A stretch of DNA of 8,387 nucleotides from Archangium sp. (GTDB lineage Bacteria; Myxococcota; Myxococcia; Myxococcales; Myxococcaceae), in contig JAEUJR010000278.1 of assembly GCA_016793585.1 (NCBI GenBank), positions 1-8,387 on the forward strand. Reading direction: 5' to 3'. Positions 1 to 5,578 of the stretch are shown here, piece after piece. Made by a program: the position numbers and the translations under genes. Every line of letters begins with the position of its first letter. Position 1 is the stretch's first letter. The notes under the pieces were generated by a model that saw nothing but the letters and a program-made list of their open reading frames with translations, made no database searches and had not been told where the DNA came from.

Positions 1-60
1 CTTCACCTCGTCTTCGGTGAAGGCATGGAGCGGTGAGTCGGCGGGGTAGCTGGCGCGCAT
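1..60 (-). CDS. Possible 5' end of an unidentified gene, cut by the window edge
   Basis: On the minus strand an ATG at 60-58 opens a frame that runs off the left edge without a stop, giving 20 residues that begin MRASYPADSP and end TEDEVK. A GGAGA stretch lies 10 bases upstream of this ATG (complement of 71-75), which suits a ribosome binding site. The gene would be divergent from the cyclic-nucleotide-binding gene at 134, with a 73-base spacer. The fragment is too short to assign a family. The competing reading is the tail of a plus-strand gene ending at the TGA at 34-36. I prefer the minus reading because of the ribosome binding site, but only weakly. Confidence 0.4.
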   Translation of the reverse strand, partial: MRASYPADSPLHAFTEDEVK

Positions 61-98
61 ACACGCGGATTCTCCGTCACGCGGTGGGGCTGGGGAAA

Positions 99-126
99 TT
101 GCCAACCGAAGTTCCGATGCTACGGA
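99..126 (+). promoter_or_regulatory. Possible sigma-70-type promoter for the three-gene operon
   Basis: TTGCCA at 99-104 and TACGGA at 121-126 are separated by 16 bases and resemble -35 and -10 boxes. A TGC directly precedes the -10 candidate. Transcription would start around 133, almost on the ATG at 134, so the message would be leaderless or nearly so. This fits the lack of a clear Shine-Dalgarno sequence before 134. In GC-rich DNA such matches arise by chance, so this is a suggestion only. Confidence 0.25.
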
Positions 127-133
127 TCAAGGC

Positions 134-676
134 ATGGTCGAGACTGAGTTGGCCCTCTGGAAGCCGCCCGCGAGCGCGGTGACCCAGGAGGACGAGCTGG
201 CGACGCTGCGCGCGGTTCCCCTGTTCAAGGATCTGAAGGACAGCGATCTGAAGCGCATCATGAAGGTGCTGCACGTGCGCGAGTACGCCCCGGGAGAAGT
301 CGTCTTCCGCGAAGGGCAGACCGGCGCCGGCATGTACATCATCAAGTCGGGCTCGGTGGACATCGTCATGCATCTCGACGACGGCAACGAGAAGCTGCTC
401 GTCACGCTCGGCGAGCGGCAGTTCTTCGGAGAGCTCGCCCTGCTCGAGTCGATCGCCCGCACCGCCTCGAGCGTCGTGCGCAAGCCGACCGTGCTGCTCG
501 GCATCTTCCAGTCCGACCTCGAGCACCTGCTCGACCGTGACTCGAAGCTCGGCGCGCGGGTCGTGTGGAACCTGGCGCGCATCACCGGCGCCCGGCTGCG
601 AGAGCTCTCGGACTCGGTTCGTCAGACCTCGAAGACGACGCCGCCGGTGCTCAAGAAGCCGGGAGAGAACCCGTGA
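134..676 (+). CDS. Stand-alone cyclic-nucleotide-binding domain protein
   Basis: A 180-residue soluble protein, probably a cytoplasmic sensor of cAMP or cGMP. A Crp/PKA-type cyclic-nucleotide-binding domain covers about residues 24-135: VPLFKDL entry helix (28-34), the beta-roll with YAPGEVVFREGQ (51-62) and the YIIKSGSV strand (68-75), then the phosphate-binding cassette FFGELALL...ARTAS (97-112). Glu100 and Arg109, which in this fold contact the ribose and cyclic phosphate, are both present. Their spacing of nine residues matches PKA-type cassettes rather than the ten of E. coli CRP. No DNA-binding helix-turn-helix follows: the last 45 residues are a short helical, Arg-rich tail ending in a Pro/Lys-rich stretch. 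It is therefore not a CRP-type transcription factor. ATG 134 has no convincing ribosome binding site. The stop overlaps the next gene's start (GTGA, 673-676), so the two are probably translationally coupled and the domain may control the membrane protein that follows. The fold is clear; ligand and partner are inferred. Confidence 0.88.
   Translation: MVETELALWKPPASAVTQEDELATLRAVPLFKDLKDSDLKRIMKVLHVREYAPGEVVFREGQTGAGMYIIKSGSVDIVMHLDDGNEKLLVTLGERQFFGELALLESIARTASSVVRKPTVLLGIFQSDLEHLLDRDSKLGARVVWNLARITGARLRELSDSVRQTSKTTPPVLKKPGENP
661..676 (+). promoter_or_regulatory. Ribosome binding site and GTGA start/stop overlap
   Basis: GGAGAG at 662-667 lies five bases before the GTG at 673, and the last two bases of that GTG form the TGA stop (674-676) of the upstream gene. 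This fixes the start of the membrane-protein gene at 673. The same frame is open back to 565, but translation from there would run through the upstream gene and add 36 residues of low-complexity sequence unlike the family's N-terminus. Confidence 0.8.
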
Positions 677-1776
677 GCGCTCAGGGTTCGTTTCCGGCGG
701 GCACGCTCATTCCCCCGCTGAAGCGGCTGAGTCTCGGCGAGAAGGTCGTACAGGCGCTCGTGATCGCTCTGGCGATCGCAGCGGTGATCGGCGTCGGCTG
801 GGTGCTCCGGTTCCTCATCGTGCCCGTCGTCGTCGCGCTCATCTTCACCTACGTGGTGGGCCCGCTCGCCGACATGCTCGAGAACCGCGGGCTCTCTCGG
901 TCGCGGGCCGTCGCCATCTGCTTCGGGGTGCTGCTCGGTGGGCTCGCGCTGATCGTCGCGGGTGTGTGGCCGTCGCTGGAGTCGTGGCTCGAGCAGGCGC
1001 CGCAGCCCGGTGAACGCAGCGCCTTCGAGCTTCAATTGGAGCAGCGCCTCGACGGGTGGCAGGCCTCGCTCAGCGCCCGCTACAAGCAGGTCGACTGGCA
1101 GGCGGCGTTCGAGAAGCTCCGTCACTTTCTGCAGGCGCAGCGCAAGTCGCTGATGGAGGGGTTGCCCACGATGGCGCTGGGCATTCTCTCGCAGGCCGGC
1201 AGCGTGGTGCTCGCGCTCATCATCGCCTTCTTCCTGCTGCTCGACGGTACGGCCATGAAGCGGGCGGTCGTCTCGTTGGTGCCCAACCGCCACTTCGAGA
1301 ACGCGCTGGTGATGATCGATCTCGTCGATCGGCAGATCGCCTCGTACCTGATCGGCACCGCCGTCGAGAACCTGCTCGTCACCGTGCTCGTCGCGATTCC
1401 GCTCTGGCTCGCGGGCATGCCGAACGCGTTCTTGTTCGCGGTGCTCTTCGGCCTGGCCAACGTCATTCCCTTCGCGGGGCCCTTCATCGGGGCGTCGGCA
1501 GGCATCTTCTTCTCGCTGCTCGATCCGAACGCGCCGTCGATCGGCGTGCTCGTCGCCATCTACGTCATCGTTCACCTCATCGACGCGATGGTGATCAGCC
1601 CCGTCGTCATGGGCAAGAGCCTCGACATGCACCCGATGACCGTCATCGTGGGCATCAGCGTCGGCGGCACGCTCGGCGGCGTCGTCGGCATGCTGGCCAT
1701 CATTCCCCTCATCGCGGTCGCCAAAGCCATCGCGAGCACGGTGGCCGAAGGCATCAAGAACGCGGCAACGGAGTAG
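673..1776 (+). CDS. AI-2E/PerM-family (UPF0118) multispanning membrane protein
   Basis: A 367-residue inner-membrane protein of the AI-2E transporter (PerM/UPF0118) family, of normal family length. Hydrophobic segments lie at about 25-45, 47-66 and 79-99. A polar, helical domain of about 70 residues (100-172) follows, then segments at 175-191, 226-247, 252-283, 291-312 and 322-357. Family landmarks are GLANVIPFAGPFIG (260-273), the SPVVMGKSLDMHP stretch (309-321) and the glycine-rich GGTLGGVVGMLAIIP (331-345). Known relatives include the E. coli autoinducer-2 exporter TqsA, PerM, and Na+/H+ antiporters of the same fold. The substrate therefore cannot be named from sequence, and no luxS-type gene is nearby. 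GTG 673 is supported by a ribosome binding site five bases away and by the four-base overlap with the cyclic-nucleotide-binding gene. The phosphoesterase gene follows after nine bases. Family is firm; transport substrate is unknown. Confidence 0.88.
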   Translation: MSAQGSFPAGTLIPPLKRLSLGEKVVQALVIALAIAAVIGVGWVLRFLIVPVVVALIFTYVVGPLADMLENRGLSRSRAVAICFGVLLGGLALIVAGVWPSLESWLEQAPQPGERSAFELQLEQRLDGWQASLSARYKQVDWQAAFEKLRHFLQAQRKSLMEGLPTMALGILSQAGSVVLALIIAFFLLLDGTAMKRAVVSLVPNRHFENALVMIDLVDRQIASYLIGTAVENLLVTVLVAIPLWLAGMPNAFLFAVLFGLANVIPFAGPFIGASAGIFFSLLDPNAPSIGVLVAIYVIVHLIDAMVISPVVMGKSLDMHPMTVIVGISVGGTLGGVVGMLAIIPLIAVAKAIASTVAEGIKNAATE

Positions 1777-1785
1777 ACTTCACCC

Positions 1786-2877
1786 ATGCGTCGCCTGGGC
1801 CTCGTGTTGTCCGATCTGCACCTCGGCACCGGACACAAGCGCGGCCGCATCAACATCTACGACGACTTCAAGGAGGACGACCGCCTCGCCCAGCTGCTGC
1901 TCCGCTACTCGACGGGTGAACACGGAGACGACGCCGTGCACCTCGTGCTCAACGGCGACATCTTCGATCTGCTCAAGGTGCCGGTGCTGGGCCGTTTCCC
2001 CGACGCGATCTCGGAGCGGCTCGCGAAGATCAAGCTGTACCGCTGCATCAAGGGCCACCCCGAGGTGTTCGCCGCGCTCACGCGCTTCATCGAGAGCCCG
2101 CGCAACGAGCTCACCTTTCAGCCCGGCAACCACGACATGGAGTTCCACTTTCCCGGGGTGCAGCGCCTGTTCTGCCAGGCGATCACCGGCGAAGAGGAGC
2201 ACCCACGCGTGCACTTCTCGACCGAGCACCCGTTCTTCACGCTCGACGGCGTGCAGTTTCACCACGGGCACCAGTTCGAGGCGCTGCACGCGATGGACTG
2301 GAAGCGCCTCACCCTGCCCCGCCCCGGCCGCGACCCGATTCTCAACCTGCCCTGGGGCTCGCTCTTCATTCTTCACGTGGTCAACGAGCTCGTGCGGGAG
2401 CGGCCGTACCTCGACAAGGTGCACCCGTTCTGGCCGCTCTTCGTCGGCGGGCTCATCTTCGACACGGGCTTCACCACGCGCATGGTGGGCATCAGCCTCG
2501 CCGCGCTCGTGCAGGCGCGCTTCAACCCCGCGTGGTGGAAGAAGCGGCCGTTCGAGAAGCTGACGAGGTTCTTGCGGCAAGACGTCGGCTTCTTCGAGCA
2601 CCTCGACCGGTTCGCCGAGCGGCAGATGAAGGCCGACCCGTCGATTCACGCGGTGATCATGGGCCACACACACGTGCCCATGCTGCGCACCTTCGCGAAC
2701 GGCCGCGTGTACGTGAACACCGGCACGTGGATTCCGATGGTCGATCTCGGCCTCGGCCGCCTCGGGCAGCGCCTCGAGCTGCACTACGCGTTCATCGAGT
2801 GGAGCGATGGGCCTCCGCGCGTGTCGCTGCGTCGCTGGCACGGCCGCAAGCCCGAGAGCGAAGAAGTCATCGCCTGA
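1786..2877 (+). CDS. Calcineurin-like metallophosphoesterase with a large internal insertion
   Basis: A 363-residue hydrolase with all five metal-site blocks of the calcineurin-like phosphoesterase superfamily: SDLHLG (9-14, metal ligands Asp10 and His12), NGDIFD (56-61, Asp58), GNHDME (114-119, Asn115/His116), HHGHQFE (159-165, probably His162) and GHTHVP (293-298, His294 and His296). A binuclear metal site and phosphoester hydrolysis are expected. The order and the NGDIFD/GHTH signatures recall LpxH-like UDP-2,3-diacylglucosamine hydrolases and cyclic-nucleotide phosphodiesterases, but it is about 100 residues longer than either. The extra length lies between the fourth and fifth blocks (about 166-292) and includes rather hydrophobic helices around 186-196 and 209-236, which may hold the protein at the membrane. 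There is no signal peptide. GGAG at 1770-1773 lies 12 bases upstream of ATG 1786, a long but usable spacing. It ends the operon, 15 bases from the convergent aldo/keto reductase gene. The substrate is unknown. Confidence 0.85.
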   Translation: MRRLGLVLSDLHLGTGHKRGRINIYDDFKEDDRLAQLLLRYSTGEHGDDAVHLVLNGDIFDLLKVPVLGRFPDAISERLAKIKLYRCIKGHPEVFAALTRFIESPRNELTFQPGNHDMEFHFPGVQRLFCQAITGEEEHPRVHFSTEHPFFTLDGVQFHHGHQFEALHAMDWKRLTLPRPGRDPILNLPWGSLFILHVVNELVRERPYLDKVHPFWPLFVGGLIFDTGFTTRMVGISLAALVQARFNPAWWKKRPFEKLTRFLRQDVGFFEHLDRFAERQMKADPSIHAVIMGHTHVPMLRTFANGRVYVNTGTWIPMVDLGLGRLGQRLELHYAFIEWSDGPPRVSLRRWHGRKPESEEVIA

Positions 2878-2892
2878 CGCAGCCGAAGCCGT

Positions 2893-3984
2893 TCAGACCG
2901 CCTCTTCTCGGCGCTGCGGAAGAATCGGCGAGATGGGAGCCCGTTCACCATTGATGCTCGTGCCGCCTCCGAACACCGAGGGCGCGGCGAGCAGGAACGC
3001 ATGCGGGAACGGCAACGTCGGCGCCGACACGTCGTTCAACGCCTTCAGCTGTTCAGCGCTCAGCGTCACCGCGAGCGCCTGAACGTTGTCTTCGAGGTGA
3101 TGCAGCGTGCGCGCGCCGATGATGGGCGCCGTCACGCCGGGCTGTGCGCTCAACCAGGCGAGAGCCACGCGCGGCACCGTGCTGTCGACCTCCTTCGCGA
3201 TGCGCGAGAGCACCTCGACGATGGCGTAGTCACGCTCGCTCAACCGCCCCGCCACGAACGCGGCACGGCCATCGGTCACCTTGCCGGCGTTCGCTGCCGT
3301 GTACTTTCCGCTGAGCCGACCACCCGCGAGCGGAGACCACGGCACCACCCCGAGCCCCAGCTCCCGCGCCATGGGAATCAGGTCGCCTTCGACGGTGCGC
3401 TCCGCGAGCGAGTACTCGATCTGCAGCGCGACCAGCGGCGCCCACCCGCGGAACTGCGCGAGCAGCTGGGCCTGGGCCGCCTTCCACGCCGGCGTGTCGG
3501 AGAACCCGAGGTACCTGACCTTTCCCGACTGCACGAGGTCGTGCATCGCAGCCATCGTCTCTTCGACTGGCGTGTGTTTGTCGAGAATGTGCAGGTAGTA
3601 GAGGTCGAGGTAGTCCGTCCGGAGCCGGCGCAGCGACTGCTCGGCCTGCGCGACGATGGCCTTTCGGTTCGCGCCGCCGCCGTTCGGGTCTCCGGGGAAC
3701 AGGTTGCCGCTGAACTTGGTGGCGATGACGACGCGGTCGCGCCTGCTGCGATCGTGCGCGAGGTGATCGCCGATGATCTTCTCGCTCTGCCCCCGCATGT
3801 AGAAGTTCGCGGTGTCGATGAAGTTGCCGCCCAGCTCGAGGTAGCGGTCGATGATGCGCTGCGATTCCTGAACGTTGGCGCCGATCGACGGCCCCAGCGC
3901 GTCTCCGAACATCATCGCGCCCAGCGAGAACCGGCTGACGCGAAGCCCTGAACGACCCAACGTGACGTAGTTGCCGAGTGACAT
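2893..3984 (-). CDS. Aldo/keto reductase
   Basis: A 363-residue NADPH-dependent oxidoreductase of the aldo/keto reductase superfamily, a cytoplasmic TIM-barrel enzyme reducing aldehydes or ketones. The catalytic tetrad is complete: Asp57 (FIDTANFY), Tyr62, Lys90 (ATKFSG) and His132 (LYYLHILD). Further family marks are GRSGLRVSRFSLGAMMFG (10-27), the GKVRYLGFSDTPAW strand-helix (154-167), IEYSL (189-193), VPWSPLAGGRLSGKY (214-228) and the cofactor 2'-phosphate loop PIIGART (287-293) with Glu298 and Asn300. The pattern matches the large bacterial group related to the YajO and general-stress AKRs; the natural substrate cannot be read. Start 3984 is chosen because GGAG lies five bases upstream and the protein then begins, as usual for the family, just before the first barrel strand. 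An in-frame start at 4098 would run through the regulator's operator. The tail after about residue 335 is Pro/Arg-rich. The gene is divergent from a LysR regulator and probably controlled by it. Confidence 0.92.
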   Translation of the reverse strand: MSLGNYVTLGRSGLRVSRFSLGAMMFGDALGPSIGANVQESQRIIDRYLELGGNFIDTANFYMRGQSEKIIGDHLAHDRSRRDRVVIATKFSGNLFPGDPNGGGANRKAIVAQAEQSLRRLRTDYLDLYYLHILDKHTPVEETMAAMHDLVQSGKVRYLGFSDTPAWKAAQAQLLAQFRGWAPLVALQIEYSLAERTVEGDLIPMARELGLGVVPWSPLAGGRLSGKYTAANAGKVTDGRAAFVAGRLSERDYAIVEVLSRIAKEVDSTVPRVALAWLSAQPGVTAPIIGARTLHHLEDNVQALAVTLSAEQLKALNDVSAPTLPFPHAFLLAAPSVFGGGTSINGERAPISPILPQRREEAV

Positions 3985-4054
3985 GTGCGCTCCAGTGGTG
4001 AGGTGCGTCACAGAAGTACGCCCGCCAGGCAGCGGCGGCGACCGCACAATCGAA

Positions 4055-4065
4055 CACAGGCTGTG
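4055..4065. promoter_or_regulatory. Inverted repeat CACAG-G-CTGTG in the divergent spacer
   Basis: A perfect inverted repeat with five-base arms and a one-base centre. Its right arm shares GTG with the larger palindrome at 4063-4079. Two overlapping dyads in a 96-base spacer between a LysR gene and its neighbour suggest alternative or adjacent binding sites for the regulator. The arms are short, so the feature matters mainly through its position. Confidence 0.4.
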
Positions 4066-4079
4066 AAACGATGTTTCAC
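4063..4079. promoter_or_regulatory. Palindromic operator candidate for the LysR-type regulator
   Basis: GTGAAAC-GAT-GTTTCAC is a perfect inverted repeat with seven-base arms and a three-base centre, ending one base before the regulator's ATG at 4081. LysR-type proteins bind interrupted palindromes of about this length, usually with a T at the left end and an A at the right, as TGAAAC/GTTTCA provides. Its centre is 87 bases upstream of the aldo/keto reductase ATG. That would place it near -60 to -65 if transcription starts about 25 bases before that ATG, the usual activation position for this family. Binding here could also block initiation or translation of the regulator itself. Confidence 0.6.
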
Positions 4080-4080
4080 G

Positions 4081-5001
4081 ATGCCCAACGCGTACCAACT
4101 CCAGGCCTCACTCCCGCAGCTCTCGGTCTTCCTCGCCGTCGCCCGGCACCGCAGCTTCACCAGCGCCGCGAGGGAGTTCGGCATCTCGACCTCGGCCGTC
4201 AGCCATGCGGTCAGGCAACTGGAGGAGCGCCTCGACGTGGTGCTGCTGCAGCGAACCACCCGTGCGGTGACCATCACCGAGGCCGGGCGTCACCTCGTCG
4301 AGCGCACGAGCGCGCCGGTGAAGCAGGCCCTCGAAGCGCTCGCATCGGCGAACGTCGAGACGGGAACCCTCGTGGCGAACCTGAAGCTCAGCATCGCCAT
4401 CAACACCATTCCCCTCGTGCTCGAGCCCGTGATTCCCGTCTTCCGCGCGCGCTACCCCCGCGTCTCCCTCGAGCTGGTGATGTCGAACGGCGGTCTGCTC
4501 GACTTCGTGAAGGAGGGCTTCGACGCGGCGATGCAGGTGACGGAGATCATGGACAAGGATCTCACGCGGCTCCGCATCACCGGCCCGTTCAAGTTCCACG
4601 TCGTCGGCTCACGGGCCTACTTCGCGAAGCATGGAACCCCCAGGCGCCCGGAGGACCTCACGAAGCACGACTGCATCGGCTTTCGCTGGCCGACCAACGC
4701 CGCCATGTACCCGTGGGAGTTTCAGCGGGGTCGGCGCACGTGGCGCATCTCGGTGAGCGGAGGCATCGTCACCAACAGCCTCGACGTCTGCCGCTCGATG
4801 GCAGAGCGCGGTCAGGGCCTCGCGTACGTCGACGAGCTCTCGGTGGCCGAGCAACTGAAGAGCGGCCGGCTCGTGACCGTTCTCGACGACTACGCCCCGA
4901 CCGAAGAGGGGTTGTTCCTCTGTTCGCCTGGTCGCGCGCAGCAATCACCCGCGCTGCGGGCACTCATCGAGGTGACGAAGGAAGTGTTGCATCGAAGGTG
5001 A
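4081..5001 (+). CDS. LysR-type transcriptional regulator
   Basis: A 306-residue cytoplasmic DNA-binding regulator of normal LysR-family length. The winged helix-turn-helix is at residues 11-70: LSVFLAVARHRSFTSAARE, GISTSAVSHAVRQLEERL (recognition helix about 36-50) and LQRTTRAVTITEAG (56-69), all close to the family consensus. A linker helix (about 70-90) leads to the effector-binding domain (about 95-300), which contains LVLEPVIPVFRARYPRVSLEL and the terminal ALRALIEVTKEVL helix. The effector cannot be predicted. ATG 4081 is preferred because the protein then begins just before the DNA-binding domain. The frame is open back to a GTG at 3985, but the added 32 residues are low-complexity and would cover the operator. 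No Shine-Dalgarno sequence precedes 4081; the position is occupied by the palindrome. It is divergent from the aldo/keto reductase gene, the usual target arrangement, and autoregulation is likely. Confidence 0.92.
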   Translation: MPNAYQLQASLPQLSVFLAVARHRSFTSAAREFGISTSAVSHAVRQLEERLDVVLLQRTTRAVTITEAGRHLVERTSAPVKQALEALASANVETGTLVANLKLSIAINTIPLVLEPVIPVFRARYPRVSLELVMSNGGLLDFVKEGFDAAMQVTEIMDKDLTRLRITGPFKFHVVGSRAYFAKHGTPRRPEDLTKHDCIGFRWPTNAAMYPWEFQRGRRTWRISVSGGIVTNSLDVCRSMAERGQGLAYVDELSVAEQLKSGRLVTVLDDYAPTEEGLFLCSPGRAQQSPALRALIEVTKEVLHRR

Positions 5002-5027
5002 CGAAGTCGTCATCGGCGAAACCGGCT

Positions 5028-5048
5028 GCGCTGACATTTCGACAGCGC
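5028..5048 (+). terminator. Hairpin downstream of the LysR gene, no U-tract
   Basis: GCGCTG (5028-5033) and CAGCGC (5043-5048) form a six-base-pair stem around a nine-base loop, 26 bases after the regulator's stop. No run of T follows, so intrinsic termination would be weak; it may instead protect the transcript's 3' end. Otherwise the 5002-5139 interval shows only the ribosome binding site of the next gene. Confidence 0.3.
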
Positions 5049-5139
5049 GACGACCTCACTCCACCTCCAACTCCGCGCAGGCGCTCAGAGGCACGCTGGT
5101 TGCTCGAGGCGGCGGGCTCTCTTTGCCCAGGAGCCATGC

Positions 5140-5541
5140 GTGCCCCACGCTCGCCGTCGCGGAATGTCGTTGATCGAGATCGTCGTCGTCATCGCCATCA
5201 TCACCATGCTCATGAGCGCCGTCGGCATGTACGCCATCGGCCAGCTGCGTGAGTCGCGCGTCACGACGGCGAAGAACGAGCTCAAGACGCTCGAGAATGC
5301 GCTCGATTCGTACTTCGCCATCACGGGGCGCTACCCCGACGGGCAGCAGGGCTTCGCACCCTTGCTCGAACGGCGCGTGCTGCGAGAGCTGCCCGTCGAC
5401 CCGTGGGGAAACCCGTTTCACTACGCGCTTGTGAACGGCGTGCCCGTCGTCTCGACGCTCGGCGCCGACGGAGTCGAAGGTGGAACGGACGACGCGGCCG
5501 ATCTCTCGACCGACCAGAAAAGCAGAAGGCCGACTCCGTGA
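5140..5541 (+). CDS. gspG: GspG-like type II secretion major pseudopilin
   Basis: A 133-residue prepilin-like protein. The basic leader PHARRRG (2-8) is followed by MSLIEIVVVIAIITML, so prepilin peptidase should cut after Gly8; Glu13 is then the conserved Glu+5. The +1 residue is Met rather than the usual Phe. One hydrophobic helix (about 11-34) continues into LKTLENALDSYFAITGRYP (48-66). GspG marks are DPWGNPFHY (87-95) and the acidic C-terminal loop GADGVEGGTDDAADL (108-122), which in known GspG proteins binds calcium. The major pseudopilin forms the periplasmic pseudopilus that pushes folded proteins through the outer-membrane secretin. GTG 5140 is chosen because AGGAG at 5129-5133 lies six bases upstream; the ATG at 5136 is out of frame. 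No other secretion gene flanks it, so it is an orphan copy, a specialised pseudopilin, or a remnant. The last residues QKSRRPTP are encoded inside a terminator hairpin. A general prepilin annotation is the alternative. Confidence 0.85.
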   Translation: MPHARRRGMSLIEIVVVIAIITMLMSAVGMYAIGQLRESRVTTAKNELKTLENALDSYFAITGRYPDGQQGFAPLLERRVLRELPVDPWGNPFHYALVNGVPVVSTLGADGVEGGTDDAADLSTDQKSRRPTP

Positions 5542-5554
5542 AGAGCCGGCCTTC
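5525..5554 (-). terminator. Intrinsic terminator for the transglutaminase-like gene, in a convergent junction
   Basis: GAAGGCCG (5525-5532) pairs with CGGCCTTC (5547-5554). After one A/C mismatch, CTC (5534-5536) pairs with GAG (5543-5545), leaving a six-base loop. Read on the minus strand, the stem is followed within three bases by TTTTCT (complement of 5516-5521), the layout of a Rho-independent terminator, 24 bases past the stop of the gene ending at 5579. On the plus strand no U-tract follows, but the stem may still slow polymerase leaving the pseudopilin gene. That gene's stop codon (5539-5541) lies in the loop region. Confidence 0.7.
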
Positions 5555-5578
5555 GAAGACTTCAGTGCCTCACCAGCT

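Noticed and set aside
1..36. Tail of a plus-strand gene ending at TGA 34-36
   Set aside because: Only 11 residues are visible with no family feature. The minus-strand reading has a start codon and a ribosome binding site, so it was preferred, although neither is secure.
565..672. An upstream start for the membrane protein at GTG 565, adding 36 residues
   Set aside because: It overlaps the cyclic-nucleotide-binding gene and the added residues look like out-of-frame coding sequence. GTG 673 has a good ribosome binding site and a GTGA overlap.
622..1632. A 336-codon open frame on the minus strand opposite the membrane-protein gene
   Set aside because: The translation is dominated by Arg, His, Asp and Glu with no fold or motif, while the opposite strand encodes a clear PerM-family protein.
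3985..4098. N-terminal extensions of the aldo/keto reductase (to 4098) and of the LysR regulator (from 3985)
   Set aside because: Both would run through the shared spacer and its dyads, and add non-conserved sequence before well-defined domain starts.
5056..5421. A 121-codon minus-strand frame across the region upstream of and inside the pseudopilin gene
   Set aside because: It is mostly antisense to the pseudopilin codons, gives a His/Asp/Arg-rich product and has no clear ribosome binding site.
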